From Chloroflexota bacterium (GTDB taxonomy: Bacteria; Chloroflexota; Dehalococcoidia; Bin125): a stretch of DNA of 64,000 bases. The notes under the pieces were generated by a model. That model was not told the DNA's origin. It worked only from the letters and a program-made list of their open reading frames with translations, and ran no database searches. Positions 34,593 to 42,825 of the stretch are shown piece after piece. The stretch is taken from contig VXQT01000013.1 in the NCBI GenBank assembly GCA_009838915.1, forward strand, positions 379,161-443,160, read 5' to 3'. Numbering within the stretch: the stretch's first letter is position 1; each line of letters opens with the position of its first letter. A program made the position numbers and the translations under genes.

Positions 34593-35761
34593 CCACACGC
34601 GAGGACTCGCTCGCGTCGCCCGCCGACGCGCCCGTACAGGGTTACTGCGACACGCGCTTCGCGGCGGTCCGCGAGCAGTTCCAGCAGAACTTCGTCGACC
34701 GCTCCGAGACCGGCGCGGCCCTGGCCGTCACACTCGACGGCGATCTCGTCATCGATCTCCACGGCGGCTGGACCGACGCAAAACACACGAAGCCGTGGGC
34801 GGCCGACACGATCGTCTGCTGCTACTCGGTCGGTAAGGCGATCTGCGCCATCCTCTCCTGGCGGTTGGCCGAGCGCGGCGAACTGGACATTGACCGCCGC
34901 GTCGCCGACTACTGGCCCGAGTTCGCCCAGAACGGCAAGGCCGACATCCCCGTCCGCTGGATCCTCACCCACCAGAGCGGTCTGCCCGCGATCCGCAAGC
35001 CGCTGCCGCGCGGAGCAATGTTGAACTGGGACGTGATGACTTCCGCGCTCGCCGAGCAGGCGCCCTGGTGGGAGCCCGGTACGGCGCACGGCTATCACTC
35101 CAACACGCAGGGATTCCTGATCGGCGAGGTGATCCGCCGAGTCACCGGCCGCAGCATCGGCGAACACTTACAGAGCGACCTGAGCGAACCAACCGGCCTC
35201 GACTTCCACTTCGGCACCAAGCCCGAGCACGATGTCCTCACCGCCGACATGCTGCCCATGCAACAGCCGCCAGACTTCCGCCGCGCTCCGCCCAGTGCGC
35301 TGCAGACGCTCGGCAACCGCAACCCGCCGCACATTCAGAGCGGACCCGGCTCACAGAACACGCGGGAGTACCGCGCCGCCGAGTTCCCATCGACGACCGG
35401 TCACGGAGCCGCTCGAGGCATCGCCCGACTCTTCGGCGCGCTCGCTCGCGATGGCCAACTCGATGGCTTCCACGTGCTAGATCCCGTCACAATCGAGCAG
35501 ATGTCGCAAGAGCAGGTCTACGGCGTCGACTACATCCTCGGCCGACCCACTCGCTTCGCGTCAGGCTTCCAAATGACCATGACCGAGCGTCCGCTGGGAC
35601 CCAATCCGCGCACCTTTGGTCACTTCGGAGGCGGAGGCTCGCTCGCCTTCGCTGACCCCGACGCCCGTGTCGGCTGGGGTTATGTCATGAACCAGGGACG
35701 AGGCGGTTGGCAGCACCGCCACACCCGCAAACTCTTGGACCTTCTCTACGAGGCGCTCTAG
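34589..35761 (+). CDS. Serine hydrolase, class C beta-lactamase/EstB family
   Basis: This 390-residue protein has the beta-lactamase fold without a signal peptide, so it is cytosolic and more probably an esterase (EstB/carboxylesterase VIII) than a drug-resistance enzyme. The nucleophile motif SxxK is Ser80-Val-Gly-Lys83, the Y-x-S/N motif is Tyr169-His-Ser171, and a late HFGGGGSLAF replaces the KTG box, as in EstB. ILTHQSGLP is typical of the family. It overlaps prmC by four bases. It shares no evident pathway with the translation genes upstream. Confidence 0.87.
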   Translation: MTTREDSLASPADAPVQGYCDTRFAAVREQFQQNFVDRSETGAALAVTLDGDLVIDLHGGWTDAKHTKPWAADTIVCCYSVGKAICAILSWRLAERGELDIDRRVADYWPEFAQNGKADIPVRWILTHQSGLPAIRKPLPRGAMLNWDVMTSALAEQAPWWEPGTAHGYHSNTQGFLIGEVIRRVTGRSIGEHLQSDLSEPTGLDFHFGTKPEHDVLTADMLPMQQPPDFRRAPPSALQTLGNRNPPHIQSGPGSQNTREYRAAEFPSTTGHGAARGIARLFGALARDGQLDGFHVLDPVTIEQMSQEQVYGVDYILGRPTRFASGFQMTMTERPLGPNPRTFGHFGGGGSLAFADPDARVGWGYVMNQGRGGWQHRHTRKLLDLLYEAL

Positions 35762-35763
35762 CC

Positions 35764-35800
35764 GCCTCTCCCTCTGGGAGAGGGCTGGGGTGAGGGTCCG
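35764..35800. repeat. CTCTCCC/GGGAGAG palindromic repeat
   Basis: CTCTCCCTCTGGGAGAG is a compact hairpin followed by GGCTGGGGTGAGGG. The same word is familiar to me from intergenic repeats in many GC-rich bacteria. It lies between convergent genes and may also act as a two-way terminator. It differs from the longer element family described at 37252 and elsewhere. Confidence 0.6.
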
Positions 35801-35820
35801 GCCTGGCTTGTCTGAGGGCC

Positions 35821-37041
35821 CTAGTCCCGCATCATCTGATAGCGCTTGCCCTCGGTCTTGATCGCAGGGGCAATGACCATCTCGGACTGCTGCAGTTCGC
35901 GGATCGAGTGCGCCCCGACACTGCCCATGCAGGTCCGCAGCGCGCCGATCAGATTCTCGGTGCCGTCGGTCCGCGACGTCGGACCGAACAACAGCCGATC
36001 CAGCGTGGTGTGCTGGCCGACGTGCACGCGGACGCCGCGTGGCAGCTCCGCGTGCGGCGTCGCCATGCCCCAGTGGAATCCGCGGCCCGGTGCTTCCAGT
36101 GCGCCGGCGAACGGCGATCCGATCATCACCGCGTCCGCGCCCGACACCAGCGACTTGCAGAAGTCGCCGCCGGTGCGAATCCCGCCGTCGGTGATGATTG
36201 GCACGTAGCGCCCGGTGCGCTCGAAGTAGACATCTCGCGCGTAGGCGCACTCGATCGTCGCCGAGACCTGCGGTACGCCGATGCCCAGCACCTCGCGCGA
36301 CGTACAGGCTGCGCCCGGTCCGACACCGACCAGCAACCCGGCGATTCCCTCTTCCATCAGCTCGATCGACGCTTCGAACCCGACGGTGTTGCCGACCAGC
36401 GTCGGTATCTGGACTTCGTCGATCAGTTCGCGCAGGATCAATCCGCGCTCGGAGCGGGAGTAGTGCCGCGCCGTGGTCACCGTCGACTGGACGACGAACA
36501 CATCCGCTTCAGCCTCCTTGACAATCGGCGCCAGCCGCTTGGCGTTGGGCGGGGTCACGGACACGGCGGCGGCCGAGCCGCCGTCCTTGATCTCTTGCAC
36601 TCGGCGGCCGACCAGCTCTTCGCGGATCGGCGTCGTGTAGGCCCGCTGCAGAATCTCGGTGGCCGTTTCGGTATCGCTCGCCGCGACCTCTTCAAGCACG
36701 CCGACCGGATCGTCGAAGCGGCACTGCAGACCCTCGAGGTTGAGCACCGCGAGCCCGCCGCGCCGACCGACCTCAATGGCGAAGTGCGGGTCGACCACGG
36801 CGTCCATCGCTGCCGCCAGGATCGGGATCTCCAGGCGTTGACCGGCAAGCTCGGTGGACACGTCGGTCAACTCGGGATTGATCGTCACTGCGCCCGGCAC
36901 AATCGCGACATCGTCGAAGCCGTACGCCTCTTGCAGCGACTTGCGCCGCGGCTGTTGCATCGGCTGCAAACCCGATTCGTACGCGCCCTGCACCAGCTCC
37001 TGCCCGGGGGTCAGTGGTTCGTGATGCGTCAGCGTGGTCAT
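35821..37041 (-). CDS. guaB3: GuaB3-type IMP dehydrogenase family protein
   Basis: This 406-residue protein is an IMPDH/GMPR family TIM barrel without the CBS pair, as in GuaB3 of Actinobacteria and Cyanobacteria. The catalytic cysteine is Cys246 in GVGPGAACTSREVLGIG, and TDGGIRTGGDFCKSLVSGADAVMIG follows as the phosphate-binding part. It probably converts IMP to XMP for GMP synthesis; a guaB with CBS domains may exist elsewhere. The ATG at 37041 has AAGGGGGAG five bases upstream, which rejects a longer frame. A 9-bp hairpin lies 63 bases upstream in the leader. Confidence 0.87.
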   Translation of the reverse strand: MTTLTHHEPLTPGQELVQGAYESGLQPMQQPRRKSLQEAYGFDDVAIVPGAVTINPELTDVSTELAGQRLEIPILAAAMDAVVDPHFAIEVGRRGGLAVLNLEGLQCRFDDPVGVLEEVAASDTETATEILQRAYTTPIREELVGRRVQEIKDGGSAAAVSVTPPNAKRLAPIVKEAEADVFVVQSTVTTARHYSRSERGLILRELIDEVQIPTLVGNTVGFEASIELMEEGIAGLLVGVGPGAACTSREVLGIGVPQVSATIECAYARDVYFERTGRYVPIITDGGIRTGGDFCKSLVSGADAVMIGSPFAGALEAPGRGFHWGMATPHAELPRGVRVHVGQHTTLDRLLFGPTSRTDGTENLIGALRTCMGSVGAHSIRELQQSEMVIAPAIKTEGKRYQMMRD

Positions 37042-37103
37042 CTGGCTCCCCCTTGCATGTGCGCAGTTGTGCGGGCAGGGCGGCGATCCTGCGTTAAACG
37101 CAT

Positions 37104-37126
37104 GAGCGCGGCACATGGCCGCGCTC
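37104..37126. promoter_or_regulatory. Perfect 9-bp hairpin in the guaB3 upstream region
   Basis: GAGCGCGGC and GCCGCGCTC pair perfectly around the loop ACATG. The hairpin lies 63 bases before the guaB3 start and would be in its leader if transcription begins upstream. There is no T-tract. It may be a repressor site or mRNA structure. I could not fit a purine riboswitch here. Confidence 0.35.
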
Positions 37127-37251
37127 GCTTGAGTTTCGTCCAGTGTCTCGTGCGAACAAGCACGATGACAGCCGCCTGTCCTGTCTCACCGGTAGCAATA
37201 AGATAGCCGACGATTTCTCATGGCTGCGTAAACCATCAAACAGCAATCTAT

Positions 37252-37300
37252 CCCCTCTCCCCCCGCTCCGCGGGGGGAGATGCCGAAGGCAGAGGGGGGC
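37252..37300 (+). repeat. Two-hairpin palindromic element, copy A
   Basis: This is 49 bp. Terminal inverted repeats CCCCTCT / AGAGGGGG enclose hairpin 1 (CTCCCCCCGC..GCGGGGGGAG) and hairpin 2 (TGCC GAA GGCA). It ends 27 bases before the rsmI start. Three other full copies and one half copy lie in this window. Confidence 0.85.
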
Positions 37301-37327
37301 ACCCCGGTAGACCCCTACAGTGACCCC

Positions 37328-38176
37328 ATGTCCGCAGACCCAGGAACCCTCTACGTGGTCGCCACCCCGATCGGCAACCTCGAGGACATCACGCTCCGCG
37401 CCCTGCGCACGCTGCGAGAGGTCGACCTAGTCGCCGCCGAGCACGTGCCCGTCGCCCGCGCGCTGCTGCGACACTTCAAGATTGATACCACCGTCGTCGC
37501 CTACCACGACCACGGCCCCGAGGCGGAGCAGATCCTGCGCAGAATGCTGGACGGCGAGTCGGTCGCATTGACTTCGGATGCGGGTACGCCGGGCATGTCC
37601 GATCCCGGCCACGCGCTGGTCGATGCGACTCGCCGAGCCGGATTGCGCATCGTGCCGATTCCGGGAGTCACCGCGAGCGCGGCGCTGTGGAGCGCTGCCG
37701 GCATCGCAGGCGCCGACTTCCGCAACTACGGATTCCTGCCGCGCAAGCCGTCCGCCGTGCGCAGCGCGCTGGTCGAACTGGCCGAACAGGGTCGACCCGC
37801 AATCGTCTACGAAGCCCCAAGACGGCTGCAAGCGACACTCGCAGCGATCGCGCAGATCATCCCTGATGCCCACTTGACGATTGGACGCGAGCTAACCAAG
37901 CTGCATGAGCAGATCTGGACCGGCCGACCTGAGGAAGCGCTGAACGAGTTCATCGATCCGCGCGGAGAGTTCACGATCCTGCTGATCCCGCCGCCTCCCG
38001 ACACCGAGTCCTGGTCGGACGCGCAGATCGCCGAGGCGCTCTCCGAAGCCGCCGCGCAGGGCGCGTCGCGGTCTCAGGCGGCTCGTCATGTCTCCCAACT
38101 GTCGGGTCGGCCGCGACGCGAGATTTACGCGCTCTGGCCCTTCCCCGAACATGCGCGACATTCCCAAACCGAGTAA
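37328..38176 (+). CDS. rsmI: 16S rRNA (cytidine-1402-2'-O)-methyltransferase
   Basis: This 282-residue protein of the tetrapyrrole-methylase fold has the RsmI signatures LYVVATPIGNLEDITLRAL (8-26), TSDAGTPGMSDPG, the GVTASAALWSAAGI loop, and GFLPRK. It methylates the 2'-OH of C1402 in the 30S decoding centre. The C-terminal tail carries the usual RsmI helical extension. The ATG at 37328 was chosen because the family starts GTLYVVATPIGN; it has no ribosome-binding site, and TACAGT ends six bases before it. metG follows 18 bases downstream. Confidence 0.94.
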   Translation: MSADPGTLYVVATPIGNLEDITLRALRTLREVDLVAAEHVPVARALLRHFKIDTTVVAYHDHGPEAEQILRRMLDGESVALTSDAGTPGMSDPGHALVDATRRAGLRIVPIPGVTASAALWSAAGIAGADFRNYGFLPRKPSAVRSALVELAEQGRPAIVYEAPRRLQATLAAIAQIIPDAHLTIGRELTKLHEQIWTGRPEEALNEFIDPRGEFTILLIPPPPDTESWSDAQIAEALSEAAAQGASRSQAARHVSQLSGRPRREIYALWPFPEHARHSQTE

Positions 38177-38194
38177 CGGCGTACCCTACAACCC

Positions 38195-39862
38195 ATGAGC
38201 GATAACATCCTCGTCTGCGTGGCCTGGCCCTACGCCAACGGCCCGATCCACCACGGACAGCTCGGCGGCGCGTACCTGCCTGCCGACATCTTTGCCCGCT
38301 ACCACCGCATCCGCGGCAACCGCGTCGCCATGGTCTCCGGCTCGGACACCCATGGCACGCCGATCACCGTCCGCGCCGACGACGAGGGGCGCACGCCCGA
38401 GGAAGTCGTCGCCGAGTACCACCAGTCGATCCTCGATACGTGGGAGGGCATGGGCATCTCCTTCGACACGTTCACGACGACAATGACCAACAACCACCGC
38501 GACGTGGTGCACGGGCTGTTCAACTCCCTGCTGGAGCACAACTACCTCTACCGGCAGACGCAGGACCTGTTCTACGACCCGGAAGCGAAGCGGTTCCTCC
38601 CCGATCGCTACATCGAGGGTCAGTGTCCGCACTGCGACGAACCGCGCGCCCGCGGCGACCAGTGCGACACCTGCGGCCGGCAGCTCGACGCGGTCGATCT
38701 GATCAACCCGCGCTCACGCAACACCGGCGCGACCCCCGAGTTGCGCAGTTCAGAGCACTACTTCCTCCGTCTGACGGCCTTCGAGGAGTCGCTCGAAGCG
38801 TGGCTCGACGACGACAAGGACTTCTGGCGCTCCCACGTCCTCAACTTCTCAAAGGGCATGCTGCGCGAGGGTCTGCAGGATCGCGCCATCACCCGGGACA
38901 TCGACTGGGGCGTGTCCGTGCCGCTCGAAGGCTGGGACGACAAGCGCATCTACGTCTGGTTCGAGGCGGTGATCGGTTACCTCTCGGCCACGGTCGAGTG
39001 GGCCCAGATCAACGGCGAGCCCGAGGCCTGGCGCGACTTCTGGCAGTCCGACGACGCCCGCATCTACAACTTCATCGGCAAGGACAACGTCCCCTTCCAC
39101 ACCATCATCTGGCCCGCGATCCTGCTCGGCGCCGGCGGATACAACCTGCCCTACGACGTGCCCGCCAACCAGTACATCACGATGAGCGGCTCCAAGGCCA
39201 GCACCTCGCAGCGCTGGGCCGTATGGGTCAACGACTACCTGACCCGCTACGACCCCGACCCGCTGCGCTACGCGCTCGCCGCGCAGATGCCGGAGACCGC
39301 CGATTCCGACTTCTCCTGGTCCGAGTTCCTGCGCCGGAACAACGACGAACTCGTCGCCACCTGGGGCAACCTGGTCAACCGCGTGCTCTCCCTGATCAAC
39401 CGCCACTTCGACGCGAAGGTTCCCGACCCCGGCCCCCTCGACCGCGACGCCACGCGCATGCTCGACCGCGCGCAGTCGGGACTCGAACAGGTCGGACAAT
39501 CAATCGAGGCCGTCCACCTGCGCCAGGGCATCCAGCAAGCCTTCGCCCTCGCCCAGGAAGCCAATCGCTACCTCGACCAGACCGCTCCCTGGCAAGCCGT
39601 CAAGACCGACAAACAGGCCGCCGCCCGCAGCCTCTACACCGCGCTCAACGTGATCGCCGCCCTCCGCACCGCGCTCGCCCCTTACCTGCCCTTCAGTTGC
39701 CGACGCCTGCACGAGATGCTCAACACCCCGGGCAGCATCGACGACCTCGGCTGGCAGATGCACGCACTCCGACCCGGCGACCAACTGCAAAAGCCAACCC
39801 CGCTGTTCAAGAAACTCGACTCCTCAATCGTCGAGGAAGAAGAAGCCCGGCTCGGCACATGA
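38195..39862 (+). CDS. metG: Methionyl-tRNA synthetase
   Basis: This 555-residue class I synthetase has the HIGH-like motif GPIHHGQLGG (16-25) and a single zinc knuckle with Cys144, 147, 157 and 160. The family segment GKDNVPFHTIIWPA is present, and the anticodon domain follows from about residue 390. The KMSKS loop is MSGSKASTS and so lacks the usual pattern, although the second lysine may align. The C-terminal tRNA-binding (EMAP) domain is absent. It charges tRNA-Met and initiator tRNA. It overlaps tatD by four bases (ATGA); metG-tatD is a common bacterial pair. Confidence 0.94.
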   Translation: MSDNILVCVAWPYANGPIHHGQLGGAYLPADIFARYHRIRGNRVAMVSGSDTHGTPITVRADDEGRTPEEVVAEYHQSILDTWEGMGISFDTFTTTMTNNHRDVVHGLFNSLLEHNYLYRQTQDLFYDPEAKRFLPDRYIEGQCPHCDEPRARGDQCDTCGRQLDAVDLINPRSRNTGATPELRSSEHYFLRLTAFEESLEAWLDDDKDFWRSHVLNFSKGMLREGLQDRAITRDIDWGVSVPLEGWDDKRIYVWFEAVIGYLSATVEWAQINGEPEAWRDFWQSDDARIYNFIGKDNVPFHTIIWPAILLGAGGYNLPYDVPANQYITMSGSKASTSQRWAVWVNDYLTRYDPDPLRYALAAQMPETADSDFSWSEFLRRNNDELVATWGNLVNRVLSLINRHFDAKVPDPGPLDRDATRMLDRAQSGLEQVGQSIEAVHLRQGIQQAFALAQEANRYLDQTAPWQAVKTDKQAAARSLYTALNVIAALRTALAPYLPFSCRRLHEMLNTPGSIDDLGWQMHALRPGDQLQKPTPLFKKLDSSIVEEEEARLGT

Positions 39863-40692
39863 GCCAGCCTCCCGCGCTCTTCGACACCCACGCCCATCTC
39901 CACGACCCCTGGATCGGCGACGATCTGCCCGACGTCATGGCCCGCGCGAGCGAGGCCGGCGTCGAGCGCATCGTCACCATCGGCTGCTCGCTCGACGACA
40001 GCCGCAACGCGCTCGCCGTCGCCGAGCGGTACGACAACGTCTGGGCCACGCTCGGCGTCCACCCGCACGACGCCAAGGACTGGGACGACGAAACCGAAGC
40101 CGAGTTCACCCGCATGGCCGACAACCCAAACGTCGTCGCCATCGGAGAAATCGGCCTCGACTTCTATCGAAACCTCTCCCCCCACGCCGACCAGTACCGA
40201 GCCTTCGAAGCCCAACTCACCCTCGCCGACACCCTCAACCTCCCCGTCGTCATCCACTCCCGCGACGCCCACGAGGAGACCTACGAGATACTCAAGAGCT
40301 GGGCCGCGTCCCCCTCTCCCTCCGCCGTCAGGCGGGGGGAGATGTCCCGTAGGGACAGAGGGGGGCTCCCCATCGGAGTCATCCACTGCTTTTCCGGAGA
40401 CGCCGACCTCGCCCACCGCTACCACGACCTCGGCTTCCTCATCTCCTTCGCCGGCCCCGTCACCTATCCAAAGAACCACGCCCTCAGGGAGGCCGCCGCA
40501 TCCCTCCCGCTGGAGGCCATCGTCATCGAAACCGACGCCCCCTACCTCTCCCCCCAACCCCAACGAGGCAAACGAAACGAACCCGCCAACGTTCGCTTTA
40601 CTGCCGAGCAGATCGCGGAGGTTCTAGGGGAGTCACTCGAAGACGTCGCCGCGCACTCCACGGCAAACGGACTACGCCTCTTTCGAATCTAG
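39859..40692 (+). CDS. tatD: TatD-family metal-dependent DNase, with a repeat-derived insertion
   Basis: This 277-residue TIM-barrel hydrolase has metal ligands in FDTHAHLHD (His11, His13), GEIGLDFYRN (Glu97), VIHSRDAHEE (His133), IHCFSG (His176) and IETDAPYL. It acts as a 3'-5' exonuclease in DNA repair or as a tRNA-linked deacylase, depending on the member. Residues 151-170 (SPSPSAVRRGEMSRRDRGGL) are extra compared with typical TatD, where about ten residues join the helix to GVIHCFSG. They are encoded by palindromic element copy B, inserted in frame. The insertion is on a surface loop between conserved blocks, so the enzyme may still fold. The gene is coupled to metG. Confidence 0.92.
   Translation: MSQPPALFDTHAHLHDPWIGDDLPDVMARASEAGVERIVTIGCSLDDSRNALAVAERYDNVWATLGVHPHDAKDWDDETEAEFTRMADNPNVVAIGEIGLDFYRNLSPHADQYRAFEAQLTLADTLNLPVVIHSRDAHEETYEILKSWAASPSPSAVRRGEMSRRDRGGLPIGVIHCFSGDADLAHRYHDLGFLISFAGPVTYPKNHALREAAASLPLEAIVIETDAPYLSPQPQRGKRNEPANVRFTAEQIAEVLGESLEDVAAHSTANGLRLFRI
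40310..40366 (+). repeat. Two-hairpin palindromic element, copy B (inside tatD)
   Basis: This is 57 bp, 19 codons, inside the tatD reading frame. Termini are CCCCCTCT / AGAGGGGGG. Hairpin 1 is CTCCCTCCGCC GTCA GGCGGGGGGAG (one mismatch) and hairpin 2 is TGTCCC GTA GGGACA. Its length is a multiple of three and it has no stop in the tatD frame. Confidence 0.9.
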
Positions 40693-41667
40693 TTCGCTAA
40701 GGATGGTTCGAAGGCGGGGTTCTAGCACTCGCTGGAATCCCTCGAGTTTGTCTACGCACCACGTGACAGTTTTCGCTGTCTGATCCGGTGAGTCATGGAT
40801 CGACAGGTCTCGGAACATCATCACCCTCCCAGCGATGCGACCGTGTGGACCGTCAGGGTCCGGGAAAAAGAACTCCGGCTCGAAGCCCAACTCGCGACAA
40901 ATGTCCGCCCGGTCAAGGTCGAGCGCCTGGATGATCTCTTCGTTTCGGACGACGTCTCCAGTTCTGACGTCCAGATGGACAGTGACTTCTCCCGTTTGAC
41001 GCCAATCAACCCAGAGCGTCAGGCCACGCTCATCAACGCGAAACGGAAAGGACTTTGACCGCCGTACAGAGCCAGCGCTTGTCGACTTTGTGATTCGTCT
41101 CGCGTGGGCGCGAGCCACAAGCTCGTTGAAGAATGCAATCCGTCGATTCCCCTCTTCATCGCTCATCTGCGATCCTGCGACTTGGGAACGCGCGCGGCGC
41201 GACCAGTTGTTGGGAAAAGCGACTGCTCGAAACTCCGGCGCCGGAAGTGAGTCACCGATACGCACTGCTCGAACTTCAACCCCGTAGGCCTCTATCTCTT
41301 CTGTTGTCCAACGATTCAGCCAGTCCAGCGCAGCGCGATGTTCATCGCGGAAGTCAGGCGTAATCCAGATCAGCGTGAGCGCGTCGCGCCCCGCTGCGTA
41401 CGTCAGGAGTTGACCGAGATGGCTGTGATCCGTCCGTTCCAGCTGATTCTCAATCACAACTACGGCCGAGTCATCTGCTTCAGCCAAGATGTCGACCGCA
41501 AAGGAGCCCACCCCGGCCTCAGACTCGACTAGTCGCAAGTCCAATCCCAGCGCCTCACCGAGGTGATCCAGATTCTCCGCCAACCACGGCGTGAAGTCTC
41601 TAGACTCATCGCCCCAGATCTCTCGCAGGTCAACTTCTTGTAGTTGACCCATTTTCTGCGTAATCAT
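40672..41667 (-). CDS. DUF4268-type protein with PD-(D/E)xK-like nuclease domain
   Basis: This protein is 331 residues from an ATG at 41667, chosen because GGAAGG lies nine bases upstream. The N-terminal half has VDLREIWGDESRDFTPWLAENLDHL, then DILAEADDSAVVVIENQLERTDHSHLGQLLTYAAG, an Asp...Glu-x-Gln arrangement as in diverged restriction-like nucleases. The C-terminal DUF4268 part starts near residue 170. Such genes are scattered in bacteria and may act on foreign DNA, but no partner genes are present. Local GC is about 52-58% in lines I counted against 63-68% nearby, which suggests recent transfer. Its 3' end overlaps that of tatD by 21 bases, convergently. Confidence 0.8.
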   Translation of the reverse strand: MITQKMGQLQEVDLREIWGDESRDFTPWLAENLDHLGEALGLDLRLVESEAGVGSFAVDILAEADDSAVVVIENQLERTDHSHLGQLLTYAAGRDALTLIWITPDFRDEHRAALDWLNRWTTEEIEAYGVEVRAVRIGDSLPAPEFRAVAFPNNWSRRARSQVAGSQMSDEEGNRRIAFFNELVARAHARRITKSTSAGSVRRSKSFPFRVDERGLTLWVDWRQTGEVTVHLDVRTGDVVRNEEIIQALDLDRADICRELGFEPEFFFPDPDGPHGRIAGRVMMFRDLSIHDSPDQTAKTVTWCVDKLEGFQRVLEPRLRTILSELDSKEA

Positions 41668-41720
41668 TTCGCGCACCCTTCCCAAAGTCCCTCAGCGAGA
41701 CCCAGAGTACGCTAGTCCCG

Positions 41721-42701
41721 ATGACCACCCTCGACCGCCTCTACGAGCCCATCGCCGATGATCTGGCCATCGTCGAGGACACGCTCTCGCTCGTCGCGCA
41801 ATCCGACTTCTTGCCGCTGGAGGCGATGCTGAACCAGGTGCTGTCGCGCGGCGGCAAGCGGCTGCGGCCGGCGATCTCGCTGCTCTGCGGGGGATTCGGC
41901 GACTACGACGCCGACACCCAGATTCCATTGGCCGCGTCGATTGAGCTGCTGCACACGGCAACGCTGGTGCACGACGACGTGATCGACTCGGCCGACACCC
42001 GGCGCGGGCATGTGACGGCCAACGCGACCTTTGGTAATCCGGCCTCGGTGATGCTGGGCGACTACATGTTTGCTCACGCCGCCGAACTGGTTGCGCGGAC
42101 CGGGCACATCGGCGTGATCCGGCTGTTCGCCGACACGCTGATGGTCATGGCCAAAGGCGAGCTGGCGCAGGACGTCTCCGCCTTCGACGCCGACTCGGGC
42201 ACGATGCGCGACTACTACCGGCGCATCCACGGCAAGACGGCGTCGCTCTTCGCGACGGCCGGCGCCGGCGGCGCGATGATGTCGGCCTGCGACGCGCAGA
42301 CGATCGATTCATTACGGGAGTACGGCCGCTCGATTGGCATGGCCTTCCAGATCGTCGACGACATCCTCGACTTCTGCGGCACCGAGGAGCAACTCGGCAA
42401 GCCAGTCGGCGGAGACCTCTCGGCCGGGACGTTGACGCTGCCCGCGATCGTCCTGATGGAGGACGATCCCGACGACAACCCGATCAACCGCTTCCTGGAT
42501 GCGAAAGACGAGGACGGCCGCGCCGCATACCTCGACGAGGCGCTCAACGCCGCGCGCCAGGACTCAATCGTTGAGCGCTGCATGGACACCGTCGTGGAGT
42601 GGCGGGATCGAGGCCTGGCCGCACTCCACGCCGCGCCGACGACGGGCCCCCGTGAGCAACTCACCGCCATCGCCGAGTTCGTCACTCTGCGGGATTTCTG
42701 A
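41721..42701 (+). CDS. Polyprenyl diphosphate synthase
   Basis: This 326-residue all-helical trans-prenyltransferase has both Asp-rich motifs, DDVIDSADTRRG (85-96) and the later VDDILDF, plus GGKRLRP (44-50). It extends farnesyl or geranylgeranyl diphosphate into the side chain of quinones or undecaprenyl carriers. Small residues or chain-length determinants before the first motif (IELLHTATLVH) are of the long-chain type (IspB/HepT-like). A menaquinone side-chain role would support complex I and GlcDEF, but is inferred. TACGCT lies seven bases before the ATG, and no ribosome-binding site is seen. Confidence 0.9.
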   Translation: MTTLDRLYEPIADDLAIVEDTLSLVAQSDFLPLEAMLNQVLSRGGKRLRPAISLLCGGFGDYDADTQIPLAASIELLHTATLVHDDVIDSADTRRGHVTANATFGNPASVMLGDYMFAHAAELVARTGHIGVIRLFADTLMVMAKGELAQDVSAFDADSGTMRDYYRRIHGKTASLFATAGAGGAMMSACDAQTIDSLREYGRSIGMAFQIVDDILDFCGTEEQLGKPVGGDLSAGTLTLPAIVLMEDDPDDNPINRFLDAKDEDGRAAYLDEALNAARQDSIVERCMDTVVEWRDRGLAALHAAPTTGPREQLTAIAEFVTLRDF

Positions 42702-42763
42702 CCCAGCACCACATGATCCAGTCCCTGCTTCACGCAAGGACTGGGAACGTCGATTCGGTCGGA

Positions 42764-42812
42764 GCCCCCCTCTGCCTGCGGCTTCTCCCCCCGCTTACGC
42801 GGGGGGAGAGGA
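42764..42812 (-). repeat. Two-hairpin palindromic element, copy C
   Basis: This is 49 bp in the opposite orientation to the other copies. On the minus strand it starts CCTCT, has hairpin 1 CTCCCCCCGC GTAA GCGGGGGGAG, then GCC GCA GGC, and ends AGAGGGGGGC. It lies between the polyprenyl synthase and fmdB genes, which converge, so it may also stop transcription. Confidence 0.88.
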
Positions 42813-42825
42813 GTCACCAGAAGAC

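Noticed and set aside
34589-35761. True beta-lactamase (antibiotic resistance)
   Set aside because: No signal peptide, no KTG box, and a cytosolic EstB-like pattern; esterase activity is more likely.
37042-37251. Purine or preQ1 riboswitch before guaB3
   Set aside because: The conserved core bases and three-way junction could not be drawn; only simple hairpins are visible.
38440-40692. A 750-codon open frame running through metG into tatD
   Set aside because: Its first part is the +1-shifted shadow of metG, rich in Arg/Pro/Ala without domain motifs; only the last 277 codons, the tatD gene, are real.
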